Assembly: GCA_964581385.1 (NCBI GenBank) | Contig: CAZOOK010000006.1 | Location: forward strand, 62,001 to 126,000 | Length of the DNA: 64,000 bases | From: CAZOOK01 sp964581385 | GTDB lineage: Bacteria; Pseudomonadota; Gammaproteobacteria; Nevskiales; Nevskiaceae | Reading direction: 5' to 3' | Shown here: positions 1 through 8,664 of the stretch, one piece after another | Position numbering within the stretch: the first letter of the stretch is position 1 | Layout of the letters: each line of letters starts with the position of its first letter | The notes under the pieces: model-generated | What the model was told of the DNA's origin: nothing | What the model saw: the letters and a program-made list of their open reading frames with translations, nothing else | The model's database searches: none | Translations under genes and position numbers: made by a program

Positions 1-253
1 GGCGTAAACGGAACAGCAGCCAGATCAAGCCGAAGAACGCCACTGTGCAAATTCCTCCGCCGACCAATAGCGAAAAAAGAGGAACATCCGTAACGATCAG
101 GATGACAATGGCTGTCAGCAAAACCAGACTGAAAAGCGGGATGATGGCGACCAGCAGACGGACCCGGTGCAAGCTGTCCGGATTCGATTGCAGATCAGGA
201 TGAACGAAATAGTCCAGGGCCCGACTGATACTTATTGGCTTCGGCTTCCCCAT
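1..253 (-). CDS. Membrane protein N-terminus, possibly a sensor kinase (partial)
   Basis: The gene runs off the left edge, so only the first 84 codons are visible. Read leftward from the ATG at 253 it starts MGKPKPISISRALDYF, has a charged stretch (HPDLQSNPDSLHRVR), then two strongly hydrophobic segments at roughly residues 34-53 and 57-78. A short cytosolic N-terminus with a basic Arg-rich edge followed by paired membrane spans is typical of multi-span sensor modules of hybrid histidine kinases or cyclases. No catalytic domain is in view, so the function is an inference. The ribosome site is weak (gcggga). Confidence 0.5.
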   Translation of the reverse strand, partial: MGKPKPISISRALDYFVHPDLQSNPDSLHRVRLLVAIIPLFSLVLLTAIVILIVTDVPLFSLLVGGGICTVAFFGLIWLLFRLR

Positions 254-621
254 TCCCGCAGCTGGACTAATAGTCTTTCTATGATAACGGCGGAAACAGC
301 CTTTCCTTGAACCCTTATTTCGTTTGCCGGACGCGGAATTAAGCCAAAATTTCTTTGCGGTGGTTATGGGACGCGCGTTCCCGGCTTTTCTGAGCCTATT
401 GCTGAAAATAGTCTTTTGTGATTAGGCGGGTTTGCTGTGAACATATTAAAGTCCGCGCGGTGCATCCTGGCGCAGTCCGGGATTGGCAATTTGGAACACA
501 GTCAGAAGTTATGGCGCCTGATATTGGCGAAAATCCCATAATTTCGGTCATGATCCGATTTGCTGGCTGCTCAGTAAACGCGGAAATGCCACTAGTCGAG
601 GGCGACCGGGGAGGACAATAA
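254..621. other. Divergent intergenic region, no gene seen
   Basis: This stretch separates the leftward membrane protein from the rightward porin gene. Short open frames occur on both strands, but they have no recognisable domain and no good ribosome sites. It should hold the promoters of both flanking genes. I could not assign a confident -35/-10 pair. The only clear signal is the porin ribosome site (gggaggac) just before 622. Confidence 0.5.
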
Positions 622-1878
622 ATGAACCGGAAATTAAGAATCGCGGTGTTGGCAGTTGTTTGCACGGCGAGCACATCCGTCGCTCATGCCGAGGTATCGT
701 TTCACGGATACGGGCAGACCGTCGTCGGCACAACACTGAGTAACAACAGGCAGTTTCCCAACGGTCAGCAATTCGGAGTACCCACTTACTCCGCGGATCC
801 GAACTTTCAGCCGGAATCAAATTTTGCCCTCCAGGCCACGGCCCCTGTCAGCGATTCGATCAACGCGGTGGCCCAAGTGCTGGCACTGGGCATCGACGAT
901 TTTCAGCCGAAGTTTCAATGGGCCTACCTCAAGTATCAGTTCAACGACGCTTTCGCGCTCAAGGCCGGCCGCTTGCAGTTGCCCTTATACATCTACTCGG
1001 ACTTCCTGTATGTCGGTGAAGCCTATCCCTGGATCGTGCCGCCGCAGTCCGTGTATCTGGCGCAGGTCACGAACTATGACGGATTCGATCTAAGCGCCGA
1101 GCAATCGATCGGTGATTGGTATTTATATGCACAGTTTTATTACGGCTCCGTTCATAGGGATTTTCTGGGTCAGCCCGCTCCTCTGACCGGGGTGCAGGAT
1201 GAGTTGCATATTGATGCTAAAAATAATCTCGGATTTACGCTGGACGCCACTTATAACGATTGGCTGACGTTGCACGGCGCCTTCATCGCGGATCGAATAA
1301 CGCTGTGCTGCGAATCCCAGATTCAATCCATTGTAGATGCGCTCTATCAGCAGAATTTGAACGACGGCGCGAGCGGAGTCGACGCTAGAAACGACGTGGC
1401 CATGTATTGGAACGCGGGTATCCAGATCAACCGTGCGCGATGGGTGATTCTCAGCGAATATTCCGGCTTGGGCTACAGGGGCGACAGTGCACTGCTGCCG
1501 ATCAGGGAATCGGCCTATATCAGCGTCGGGCGACGTATCGGCAGACTCACGCCGATGGTTACGTACGGTCATCAGAATCAATGGATGTCGACCAAAATGA
1601 CAAAGTCGATTCCTGACACCGCGATTGATCCAAATACGCATGTTCCCTTCGATACGGAGCTTCTCGTCATCTCGCAAAGCCCGAATATACGTGGAAAGGA
1701 TAGCTATTACGGCGTGGTGCTGCGCTACGATCTCACCAACACGGTGGCATTGAAGCTCGATTTCACGCACTACGATTCGCATTACCACACAAGCGATTAT
1801 CCATTCGCTGTCTTTGCCGGCTATACCAACCCCCAAGACGCCAACCGCCTGTCAGCGGCCGTCACGTTCACGTTCTGA
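622..1878 (+). CDS. Outer-membrane porin-like beta-barrel protein, copy 1
   Basis: This 418-aa protein has a Sec signal peptide (residues 1 to about 23, ending AHA before EVSFHGYGQTVVG). The rest alternates polar and aromatic residues with Tyr/Trp girdles, and the last residues are AVTFTF with a terminal Phe, the classic signal for outer-membrane barrel insertion. It therefore probably forms a barrel in the outer membrane that passes a small solute. A ribosome site (ggggaggac) precedes the ATG. It is followed 26 bases later by a small PstS-like gene, and the same two-gene unit recurs at 22-23.8 kb with clear protein similarity. The substrate cannot be read from sequence. Phosphate or another oxyanion is a guess from the partner. 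Confidence 0.75.
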   Translation: MNRKLRIAVLAVVCTASTSVAHAEVSFHGYGQTVVGTTLSNNRQFPNGQQFGVPTYSADPNFQPESNFALQATAPVSDSINAVAQVLALGIDDFQPKFQWAYLKYQFNDAFALKAGRLQLPLYIYSDFLYVGEAYPWIVPPQSVYLAQVTNYDGFDLSAEQSIGDWYLYAQFYYGSVHRDFLGQPAPLTGVQDELHIDAKNNLGFTLDATYNDWLTLHGAFIADRITLCCESQIQSIVDALYQQNLNDGASGVDARNDVAMYWNAGIQINRARWVILSEYSGLGYRGDSALLPIRESAYISVGRRIGRLTPMVTYGHQNQWMSTKMTKSIPDTAIDPNTHVPFDTELLVISQSPNIRGKDSYYGVVLRYDLTNTVALKLDFTHYDSHYHTSDYPFAVFAGYTNPQDANRLSAAVTFTF

Positions 1879-1904
1879 TCAGCGCCAAAGGGAGGACAGC
1901 GACA

Positions 1905-2318
1905 ATGATCATTGCTCAGAAGATCCTGTTAGGCGCGATCACGTTGATGGGAGCCTTGAATGCTTACGCTGGCGCGATCGTGGCGGCGAAGGATTCCCCA
2001 TTCGCGGCGACGGATGCGGAGGAAGCCAAGAAGATGTTTCTGGGCCGCGAAGCCAGCATTGGCGGTCAGGGCGTGACGGTGGTCTACCAGAAGGAAGGTG
2101 AGACTCGCACCACCTTTGAAACCAAGATTCTGGGAAAGACCGGTGCGGACCTGACGGCGTACTGGTCGAAGCTGATCTTCACGGGCCGGGCGCAGGCACC
2201 GGTGGAAGTGAGCGGTGACGGTGATGTGAAAGCCAAGGTCAACAGCACGCCGGGCGCGGTGGGCTACGTCAACGATGGTGCCGTCGATGGCTCGGTCAAG
2301 GTGCTGTTCAAGTATTAA
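1905..2318 (+). CDS. Small periplasmic PstS-like substrate-binding protein, copy 1
   Basis: This 137-aa exported protein has a signal peptide of about 22 residues (ending NAYAG). The body resembles one lobe of a PstS-type phosphate-binding protein: DAEEAKKMFLGRE, the TGADLTAYWSKLIFTGR segment, and the end motif TPGAVGYVNDG typical of that fold. At about 137 residues it is less than half the length of a full PstS, so it is a single-domain variant and not a complete ABC binding protein. No ABC permease or ATPase lies nearby. It probably shares the porin's transcript and may hand ligand to or from it. That partnership is inferred from the duplicated gene pair. Confidence 0.7.
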   Translation: MIIAQKILLGAITLMGALNAYAGAIVAAKDSPFAATDAEEAKKMFLGREASIGGQGVTVVYQKEGETRTTFETKILGKTGADLTAYWSKLIFTGRAQAPVEVSGDGDVKAKVNSTPGAVGYVNDGAVDGSVKVLFKY

Positions 2319-2353
2319 AGTCGTAATTTCAGAAATTCCCGTTTGCGGAAACT

Positions 2354-2391
2354 ACGCCGGCATCCGCGAGGTTGCCGGCGTTCTTCGTTTT
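2354..2391 (+). terminator. Rho-independent terminator after porin/PstS-like pair
   Basis: A 9-bp stem (acgccggca at 2354-2362 paired with tgccggcgt at 2373-2381) is followed by the T-rich run ttcttcgtttt. It sits 36 bases after the stop of the PstS-like gene. Confidence 0.8.
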
Positions 2392-2453
2392 ACCTCCATC
2401 TGTTGATCAATCGATAGGCTGACCGCCGCAGCGTTGGACGGCATACTGTCGAA

Positions 2454-4010
2454 ATGACGAATTCCAACAGCGCCGAAACGGGTGCTCGCCCGATACCCGA
2501 CGTGGAAGACACGTCCGCCAACGCGCCGGTGACCGTTTCGGGCAACTTGCGTGCGACGCTGCGCGCGGGTTTGCGGGTGTCGCTGCTGTTGCGACCTACG
2601 ATTACTGGCCTGCGCTTTTCCGCCGGCGTGTTCTGGGTTGCCGCGCTGGCGTCCGTGTTGTGCGCGTTCACGCAGGCGTATTTCGCCGCCGAAGCACCGC
2701 GGCAGTTTGTGCCAGCGGCGTTCGAGAGCGAAGCGCTCGATCTGCTGCTGACGCTGCTGGTCAGTTATGTGCTCGCCCGTGTGTTCGCGCGGGAATACTG
2801 GTTATGGCCGATTGCGATCCTGATGACTTGGGCGAGTCTGGTCACCGGCACAATCGATAGTCTCATCGACGACTACGTACTGCCATACTGGGCAGGCGAC
2901 GACGATCGCGGCTACTGGCTCTGGTATGCGGTGATGCTGGTGTGGTGGGTAAGCATCGTCATGCGCATTCTGTCGGCGCTGGGTGCCGGTGGGTCCGTAT
3001 CCCGACGTGTCTTGGCGTCCGCAGTCGCGGTGGGATTCATGGCATTGCCGGCTCTGCTGATCCCACCGTCGCGTTTTTGGAGTGAGGCCGATGATACCGC
3101 CGGCCAAGCGCAGTCAGATCAGCCGCCGCTAATCGCGGAAGAGGTGTTTTCGCAGCAGCGGGCGTTGTTGGACGACGCGCTGGCGCGTGTAGCGCCAAGT
3201 CAGGTGGGGCGGCCGAATCTGTACTTCGTCGCATTCGCGCCCGATGGCGATCAGGATGTTTTCCTCAAAGAGATTCGTTACGCGACGAAGTTGTTCGAGA
3301 CGCGCTTCGGCGCGGCGCGGCGCACGCTAATGTTCAGCAATAACCGCGGCACTTTGGACGAGCTGCCGATGGCGACTGCGACCAATCTCGAACAGGCGCT
3401 GAAGGCGATTGGCCGGCGCATGAATCTCGATGACGACATCCTGTTCCTGTTCCTGACCAGCCACGGTTCCGAGGATGCGGAGCTGTCGGTGCAGTTGGAG
3501 GATCTGAGTTTCCGGCCGCTGTCGGCGGATGGCTTGGCGGCTATGTTTAAAGCGTCGGGCATCCGCTGGAAGGTGATCGTGGTTTCCGCCTGCTACAGCG
3601 GCAGCTTCATCGATGCGCTGAAAGACGATCACACACTGATCATCACCGCAGCGCGCGCCGACCGCACCTCGTTCGGCTGTGCCGACGATGCCGATTTCAC
3701 TTACTTCGGGCGCGCGTATTTCCAGCGGGCGCTGGCGCATACCTCATCGTTTACTGAAGCGTTCGCCAAGGCTCAGGCGCTGGTGGCCGAGTGGGAAACG
3801 CGCGATCACGAAACGCACTCAGAGCCGCAGATCGCGAGCAGTCCATTGATCGAGGCCAAACTGGCGCGATGGCGCGAAGCGCTGGCCGAAACGTCGAATA
3901 TCGCAAGCGGTAGCGCTACCGGGAACGGGCCTTTGCTAACCGCTGCCGCCGCCGCGCCGCGGAATTGCAAGACTTCTACTGACTGCGGCGGGGCTACACG
4001 CTCGCAGTGA
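2454..4010 (+). CDS. Membrane-anchored peptidase C13 (legumain-like) family protein
   Basis: This 518-aa protein has a membrane N-terminal half and a protease C-terminal half. About five hydrophobic segments fall between residues 50 and 205. The C-terminal part carries the clan CD caspase-like signature: hydrophobic strand plus catalytic His337 in LFLTSHGS, and catalytic Cys380 in VVSACYSG. This is the peptidase C13 pattern (legumain and GPI-transamidase Gpi8 families). The soluble domain starts near residue 225 (LYFVAFAPDGDQDVFLKE). Bacterial members are known, but their substrates are largely uncharacterised. The gene stands alone between a terminator and a convergent gene, so context gives no substrate. 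Confidence 0.85.
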   Translation: MTNSNSAETGARPIPDVEDTSANAPVTVSGNLRATLRAGLRVSLLLRPTITGLRFSAGVFWVAALASVLCAFTQAYFAAEAPRQFVPAAFESEALDLLLTLLVSYVLARVFAREYWLWPIAILMTWASLVTGTIDSLIDDYVLPYWAGDDDRGYWLWYAVMLVWWVSIVMRILSALGAGGSVSRRVLASAVAVGFMALPALLIPPSRFWSEADDTAGQAQSDQPPLIAEEVFSQQRALLDDALARVAPSQVGRPNLYFVAFAPDGDQDVFLKEIRYATKLFETRFGAARRTLMFSNNRGTLDELPMATATNLEQALKAIGRRMNLDDDILFLFLTSHGSEDAELSVQLEDLSFRPLSADGLAAMFKASGIRWKVIVVSACYSGSFIDALKDDHTLIITAARADRTSFGCADDADFTYFGRAYFQRALAHTSSFTEAFAKAQALVAEWETRDHETHSEPQIASSPLIEAKLARWREALAETSNIASGSATGNGPLLTAAAAAPRNCKTSTDCGGATRSQ

Positions 4011-4189
4011 GCTCTCAATGCAGTCGGTGGTGTTGGGTTGGCTCGATGGCGGCAATGCGTCCAAGGGTGCCGCCGGACTTGCTCTTATTTGCTGTTCCTT
4101 GCTTCCCATGTGCACGCGTGCAAATGCGAGAGCCTGACTGCACAGGAAATTCCCGCAGTGATCCGAAAACGCATTAAATGCTCTAGAAA

Positions 4190-5149
4190 TCAGTTGCCCG
4201 ACAGGCAGCCTTTCTGGCCCGACGAGTTTGGATAGCCAGTGCCCGCGGTGTATGCGGCGTTGGACCATTCGCCCTGCAGCTTCCAGATGTTGCCGTCGGT
4301 GAAGGTGACGTAGGGAGCGCCGAAGGTCCACGCGCATTTATCGCCGTTCTCGGAACCAGCCGCGTCGTACCAGGCGCCCGGAATCGCCGGATCGGTGCGC
4401 GCTTCTGCCAGTTCGTGGGCGCTGACGTTTGCGAGTGCAGCGAGCCCTTGCGAATGCCTGGTTTGCGTATCCTGCGGATCACAGCCGGCATCGCCGTCGA
4501 GGCTGAAGAAGAACCCGAACTGCACCGGAACACTCTGTCCCTGGTAGCTACAGGTCCCCGCGCTATGCCAGGCACAGTAGCCGGCATTGCCGCGCTTTAC
4601 CGTCGAATAGACCGGATAGTAGCCATTGCCCGCCATGTCGGGAATGATGGTACCGGCGGTGATCTGCTTGCACACCTCGTTGAGGATAACTTGTGTCGAA
4701 CCTCCACTTCGCGCTACTGATGGGTCGATCACGTGGCCCTGATGAATAAAACCGATAGAGCCGACCCGTCCGTTGGTGCCGGTGTATTCGTTGGATGTGG
4801 CGGCGTAATTCGAGCCGTTGTGCCCGACGTACCAAGCATCGAGTCCAGTGATCTTGTCGCCGGCAAAACTGGACTTCGCCCAATTCGAGCCCCAGAAAAT
4901 CGCCTTGGACACAACAGTCGGCATGATCTTCCCGCCGTAATAGCTCATCAGCGGACTCTTGGTGGCAGCATTCGCTTGGCGCGAATTGGCGAAATCGCGG
5001 CTGTAGGTGATGCCAAGAATCGGCGGCTCCGCGTGGTTGGTGAGGTCTTCGACAGAAGGCGTGGCCGGCTGTGTCTGAATATCGCTTTGTGCGAAGACAG
5101 GGCCGTCAAACGCGAGCGATACGAGAACGGCGAGATAAATCTGGCGCAT
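4190..5149 (-). CDS. Secreted EXORDIUM/phosphate-induced protein (PHI-1) family protein
   Basis: This 319-aa protein has a signal peptide (MRQIYLAVLVSLAFDGPVFAQ). Its landmarks match the plant EXORDIUM/PHI-1 family: an early SYYGGKIMP block, IFWGSNW, a central GYCAWHSAG with paired Cys, the NVSAHELAEARTDP segment and a following ENGDKCAW. The HELAE stretch looks like a metal-site remnant related to metalloprotease HExxH. Six or more Cys suggest disulfides outside the cytoplasm. In plants the family is apoplastic and linked to growth and carbon signalling; the bacterial role is unknown. A strong ribosome site (ggggagagagg) precedes the ATG. The upstream neighbour on the same strand is another exported protein, about 210 bases away. 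Confidence 0.75.
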   Translation of the reverse strand: MRQIYLAVLVSLAFDGPVFAQSDIQTQPATPSVEDLTNHAEPPILGITYSRDFANSRQANAATKSPLMSYYGGKIMPTVVSKAIFWGSNWAKSSFAGDKITGLDAWYVGHNGSNYAATSNEYTGTNGRVGSIGFIHQGHVIDPSVARSGGSTQVILNEVCKQITAGTIIPDMAGNGYYPVYSTVKRGNAGYCAWHSAGTCSYQGQSVPVQFGFFFSLDGDAGCDPQDTQTRHSQGLAALANVSAHELAEARTDPAIPGAWYDAAGSENGDKCAWTFGAPYVTFTDGNIWKLQGEWSNAAYTAGTGYPNSSGQKGCLSGN

Positions 5150-5362
5150 CTTTAACCTCTCTCCCCAAGATTCTTTTATTAATGTTCAATAAAGTCTGCA
5201 CCGGATTTTAAGAAAAGTACCCAACTCTTACTTGGGGTACGTTAGTTGTAAGGAGCAGTGGTTCCATGCAGATAGCGATGGCAACGGCGGTTTCTGTCTT
5301 AAAATTAAAGAGCGCGTGAAAGATTGCACCCGTGTCGACGCCGGTATCGCTATCTCCAATGT

Positions 5363-7627
5363 CTAAGAGCCGAGTGGTACTGACACCGGTGCGTCGCCGA
5401 GGGGCTGTCCGCCGGGGCCATTGGCATAACCCTGCCATGGCAATGTTGCCTGCTGTCCGATACCTGGCTTGCTGTAGTCGCAAACGCCATCCGGAAAAAT
5501 CTGTTGCAACAGTCCCCATTCTCCTGTGCTGAAAGTAACCGGCAGGTAATCGTTGTGGTCGAGTGGTTTGAGCTGACAGCGATAGTTGTCATTGCTCACG
5601 CTCTCGCCGGCGACCATCCGCGGGTTTTTCGAATAAGGAGCAATTTTGCACGCTCGGCTGTCCGGCGCGCCGACGATTTTGCCCTTATTGTCATAGCAGC
5701 GGTCGACCGCTGTCGCGGGTTTGTCGTCGGCGACTTTGGTTGCCAGTGGCACGTTGCGATGATCCGCTTCGATGGCGGCCAGCCATTGATCCATCACGGT
5801 CAGCGAATCCGACGGCCAAGTCGGTTCGCCCGCAAGCAGTTTCGGACTCAGCCAGATGACCTGGTTGGCGTATCCGCCGTTCGCATTTTTGAGACGTTCG
5901 CGCATCTCCCAGCTGTGATAATCGAGATGGATATCGAGCGTATCGTGGCCGCGCAGATCGATGATCGGGACGCCGGCCATCAGGCTGCCTTCGTTGATCA
6001 ATCCGCCCTGGTAGCCAGTCGGCAGCACGTCCATATCCGCATCGGAACGCTGCGTCTGGAATTGATAGTTAATATTGTGGCTACCGATTGATGCGTTGAG
6101 ATCCAGGAATTGCGCGAGGGAAATCGATCCATCAATCAGCGCGCTGAGGCCGTATTGCACACCGGTGTTGTTGATCGGATTCTTCGCATAACCGTCTTCC
6201 GTACGCGTACCGACGATTGAGATCATGTAATCGATCAGATTGCAGCGCACACCGGTGGGGTTGGTCGGCGACCAAGCTTCCTCGGCAGTAACGCCACAAT
6301 TCTGCGTGACCGAAGTCGGCACCAGCTCGGGATTCTCGGCAGCATTAAATCCGGCAGCGATCCATGCTTGGCAGGTCGTCAGCTTCGGATGGCCGGTCAC
6401 CGCCACTTTCTGCTCGGTGGTCCATGTAACGATCGGGTTTTGCCAGTAATTCATCAGCAGTGCGCAATCTTCCACTTCGGTAGCGGTCGTGACCGAATCG
6501 GGAAAGCTGCATTGCGGAATGATGCCGTCGAAAAGCCCGGGATAGCCGTTCGCGTTCTGCTGCTGGTAGATCGAACCACCTGAACAGCCGGTGGCGATCG
6601 TATAGCGGATGGGGCCGTAAGTTTCGATGAAATGCTCTTTCAGCATCATGATCGCTTCGGCCTGCACGACCATATTGCAGTTCTGGTTATTGTCGAACAG
6701 CGACGAGGACATCACCGCGAACCCACGCGACAGCGGATCGTCCACCACCACGGTCGGCGGCAGCCCTTCGCCGTGATGCGAACCGCAGGAATAGCCACCG
6801 GTGGTGATCACCTTGCCATTCCAGCCGGTTTGCGGCGCCCACGGCTGCCAATCCTTGATTGGATCGAACAGAACGGCAATCTGGTATTGGCCGCGATCCA
6901 TGTGTCCGACCTCGACGCGGATGATATAAGGCACGGTGACGTTCTGATCCGTCGTCGTCGTCGCCAGATCGTCTGGCGGCTTAGCCGGATTGTAGTCGGC
7001 GAATTTTCCGGTTTTCGACGACTTGTATTCGTAGTTGTAGACGGTCGGCTGATTGCACTTCGTATCGATCGCGCCGGCAGCACAGGTCCACGGTTGCACC
7101 TGTGCGCCCGCGAACACGGGCCCACCAATTGGATGATTGGTGATCGTGATGTGGGCACCGGAGCCATCCGCCAGCTTTACGGTGAGCACTTCGGGCTGAT
7201 TCTCCAGAAGATCGGTGACCAGCCCTTCCACATGACCATTCGCCCGCAGCGCGAAACTGGAGGAGATGTCGCGTTCGTCCACATCGGTTTTGACCGTGGA
7301 TAGATCAGTGCCGGAGGGCAGCACCAGTTCCACCAGCGCGTCGTCGCCGGAAATCAGATCGGCGCGATTCGACAGCACCTTGATGGCGACGGAAGAAGGC
7401 TGATCTCCGCCACCGCCGGAGGTGGGTCCGGAAGTTGGAGAGGTACCTGCCGATTGTGTGGAATTACTGCAGGCGGTGAGTAACAACGCTGCGGCGGCGC
7501 AGACTAATCCACCAACGATCGAACGCTGACGCATCGGCGTAAATACGAATCGCAGCGTAGTGTATTTGGAACCGGAAAAAGTCTCGAACGGCTGTCCAGC
7601 AGCCGGAAGCGTGCATACATCCATCAT
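5363..7627 (-). CDS. DUF6351 family lipoprotein, putative alpha/beta hydrolase
   Basis: This 754-aa protein resembles DUF6351. Near the N-terminus there is a lipoprotein signal (LLLTACSN, Cys53) followed by a Ser/Gly/Thr/Pro-rich linker, so the mature protein is probably a tethered lipoprotein. An Ig-like region (to about residue 170) precedes a hydrolase core with the nucleophile motif TGCSGGS and a later GHDTLDIHLDYHS segment that could supply Asp/His. The start is uncertain. An excellent ribosome site (ggggag) sits before 7627, but the lipoprotein signal reads best from the ATG at 7534, which has no such site. The substrate is unknown; esterase or tannase-like activity is an inference. Confidence 0.7.
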   Translation of the reverse strand: MMDVCTLPAAGQPFETFSGSKYTTLRFVFTPMRQRSIVGGLVCAAAALLLTACSNSTQSAGTSPTSGPTSGGGGDQPSSVAIKVLSNRADLISGDDALVELVLPSGTDLSTVKTDVDERDISSSFALRANGHVEGLVTDLLENQPEVLTVKLADGSGAHITITNHPIGGPVFAGAQVQPWTCAAGAIDTKCNQPTVYNYEYKSSKTGKFADYNPAKPPDDLATTTTDQNVTVPYIIRVEVGHMDRGQYQIAVLFDPIKDWQPWAPQTGWNGKVITTGGYSCGSHHGEGLPPTVVVDDPLSRGFAVMSSSLFDNNQNCNMVVQAEAIMMLKEHFIETYGPIRYTIATGCSGGSIYQQQNANGYPGLFDGIIPQCSFPDSVTTATEVEDCALLMNYWQNPIVTWTTEQKVAVTGHPKLTTCQAWIAAGFNAAENPELVPTSVTQNCGVTAEEAWSPTNPTGVRCNLIDYMISIVGTRTEDGYAKNPINNTGVQYGLSALIDGSISLAQFLDLNASIGSHNINYQFQTQRSDADMDVLPTGYQGGLINEGSLMAGVPIIDLRGHDTLDIHLDYHSWEMRERLKNANGGYANQVIWLSPKLLAGEPTWPSDSLTVMDQWLAAIEADHRNVPLATKVADDKPATAVDRCYDNKGKIVGAPDSRACKIAPYSKNPRMVAGESVSNDNYRCQLKPLDHNDYLPVTFSTGEWGLLQQIFPDGVCDYSKPGIGQQATLPWQGYANGPGGQPLGDAPVSVPLGS

Positions 7628-7855
7628 GTCTCTCCCCTACACCCGTCTGCCGACGGTTATTTTTTTGTTCGCCCTATGGAGTAGTAACACACCCCATCTT
7701 GCAGATAAACAAAAAAGAGTCTAGCACGGGTGTTTGGAAAACCAATATCGTCCATTTATACGTATCCAAAGGGGAGCGCGCGCAGCGTTCCTCAAAAATT
7801 TTTCGGACCTGTTGAAGGAAATTGTCGGTGCATATGCAGGCTTTTTAAGGCGGGA

Positions 7856-8629
7856 TCAGCGCCGCTTTTCCATGAATGCGCGTACGCGTTCAGCGAATTC
7901 CGGACTCTTGGCGCAGCGCACGAATGCGGCGCGTTCCAGCGACATTTGATGTCCCAATCCGTTGTCGGCGCGCTCGTTGACAATCCGCTTGACCTCGCGC
8001 GCCATCGTCGGCGGAAGCTGCGCCAGCTGCATCGCCAGTTCCTGCGTGGCGGCCGCGAGCTGATTATCGGCGACGACGCGATTGACCAGTCCCAGTTCCA
8101 GCATTTCGGCGGCGCTGAATTGCGTGCGCAGCAGCAAGGCTTCGATCGCACGCCGCGCGCCGAGCCGTTCCGTCAGTACGTAGCTAAGCCCGGCGTCCGG
8201 CGACACGGCGATCTTCGAGTAGGCAAAAACGAAGCGTGCCGATTCCGCTGCGACAACCATATCGCCGCCCATCGCCACCGCGAAGCCACCGCCGGCTGCG
8301 GCGCCATGCACGCTGCAAATGACCGGAACCGCCAAGCGCCGCATCGCCAGCACGACGGCATTCGCGGTATCGATCAGATAGCCGGCAGTACCTTCAATGC
8401 GGTCGAGGTTGTCGGCCATCGATTTCAGATCGCCGCCGCTGCAGAATGCGGCGCCGTTGCCGCGCAGAACCATGACGCGCGCCGCCGGGTTTTCCGATAT
8501 ATCCAGAATGGCGGAGAACAGCTCGCTCAGCATCGCGCCGTCCAGAGAATTGAATTTCCGTGGCTGGTTCATCGTTACGGTGGCAACGCCATCGTCAATG
8601 GTGAGCAGGACGCTTTTCTCTTCGCTCAT
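7856..8629 (-). CDS. Enoyl-CoA hydratase/isomerase family protein (PaaG-like)
   Basis: This 257-aa protein has the crotonase fold: the oxyanion-hole segments (GNGAAFCSGGDL near residue 60 and HGAAAGGGFAVAMGGD near 110) are intact. In the second active-site region the sequence is AVSPDAGLSYVLTERLG, with Asp where many hydratases have Glu. This pattern is commoner in isomerase or PaaG-type members. It is the last gene of the leftward operon, 35 bases after the carboxyltransferase gene, so it likely acts on unsaturated acyl-CoA products of that pathway. Hydration and double-bond isomerisation cannot be separated from sequence alone. Confidence 0.85.
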   Translation of the reverse strand: MSEEKSVLLTIDDGVATVTMNQPRKFNSLDGAMLSELFSAILDISENPAARVMVLRGNGAAFCSGGDLKSMADNLDRIEGTAGYLIDTANAVVLAMRRLAVPVICSVHGAAAGGGFAVAMGGDMVVAAESARFVFAYSKIAVSPDAGLSYVLTERLGARRAIEALLLRTQFSAAEMLELGLVNRVVADNQLAAATQELAMQLAQLPPTMAREVKRIVNERADNGLGHQMSLERAAFVRCAKSPEFAERVRAFMEKRR

Positions 8630-8664
8630 GATTTCCTCCGCGGAAATTCGCCTGACGACGTGGC

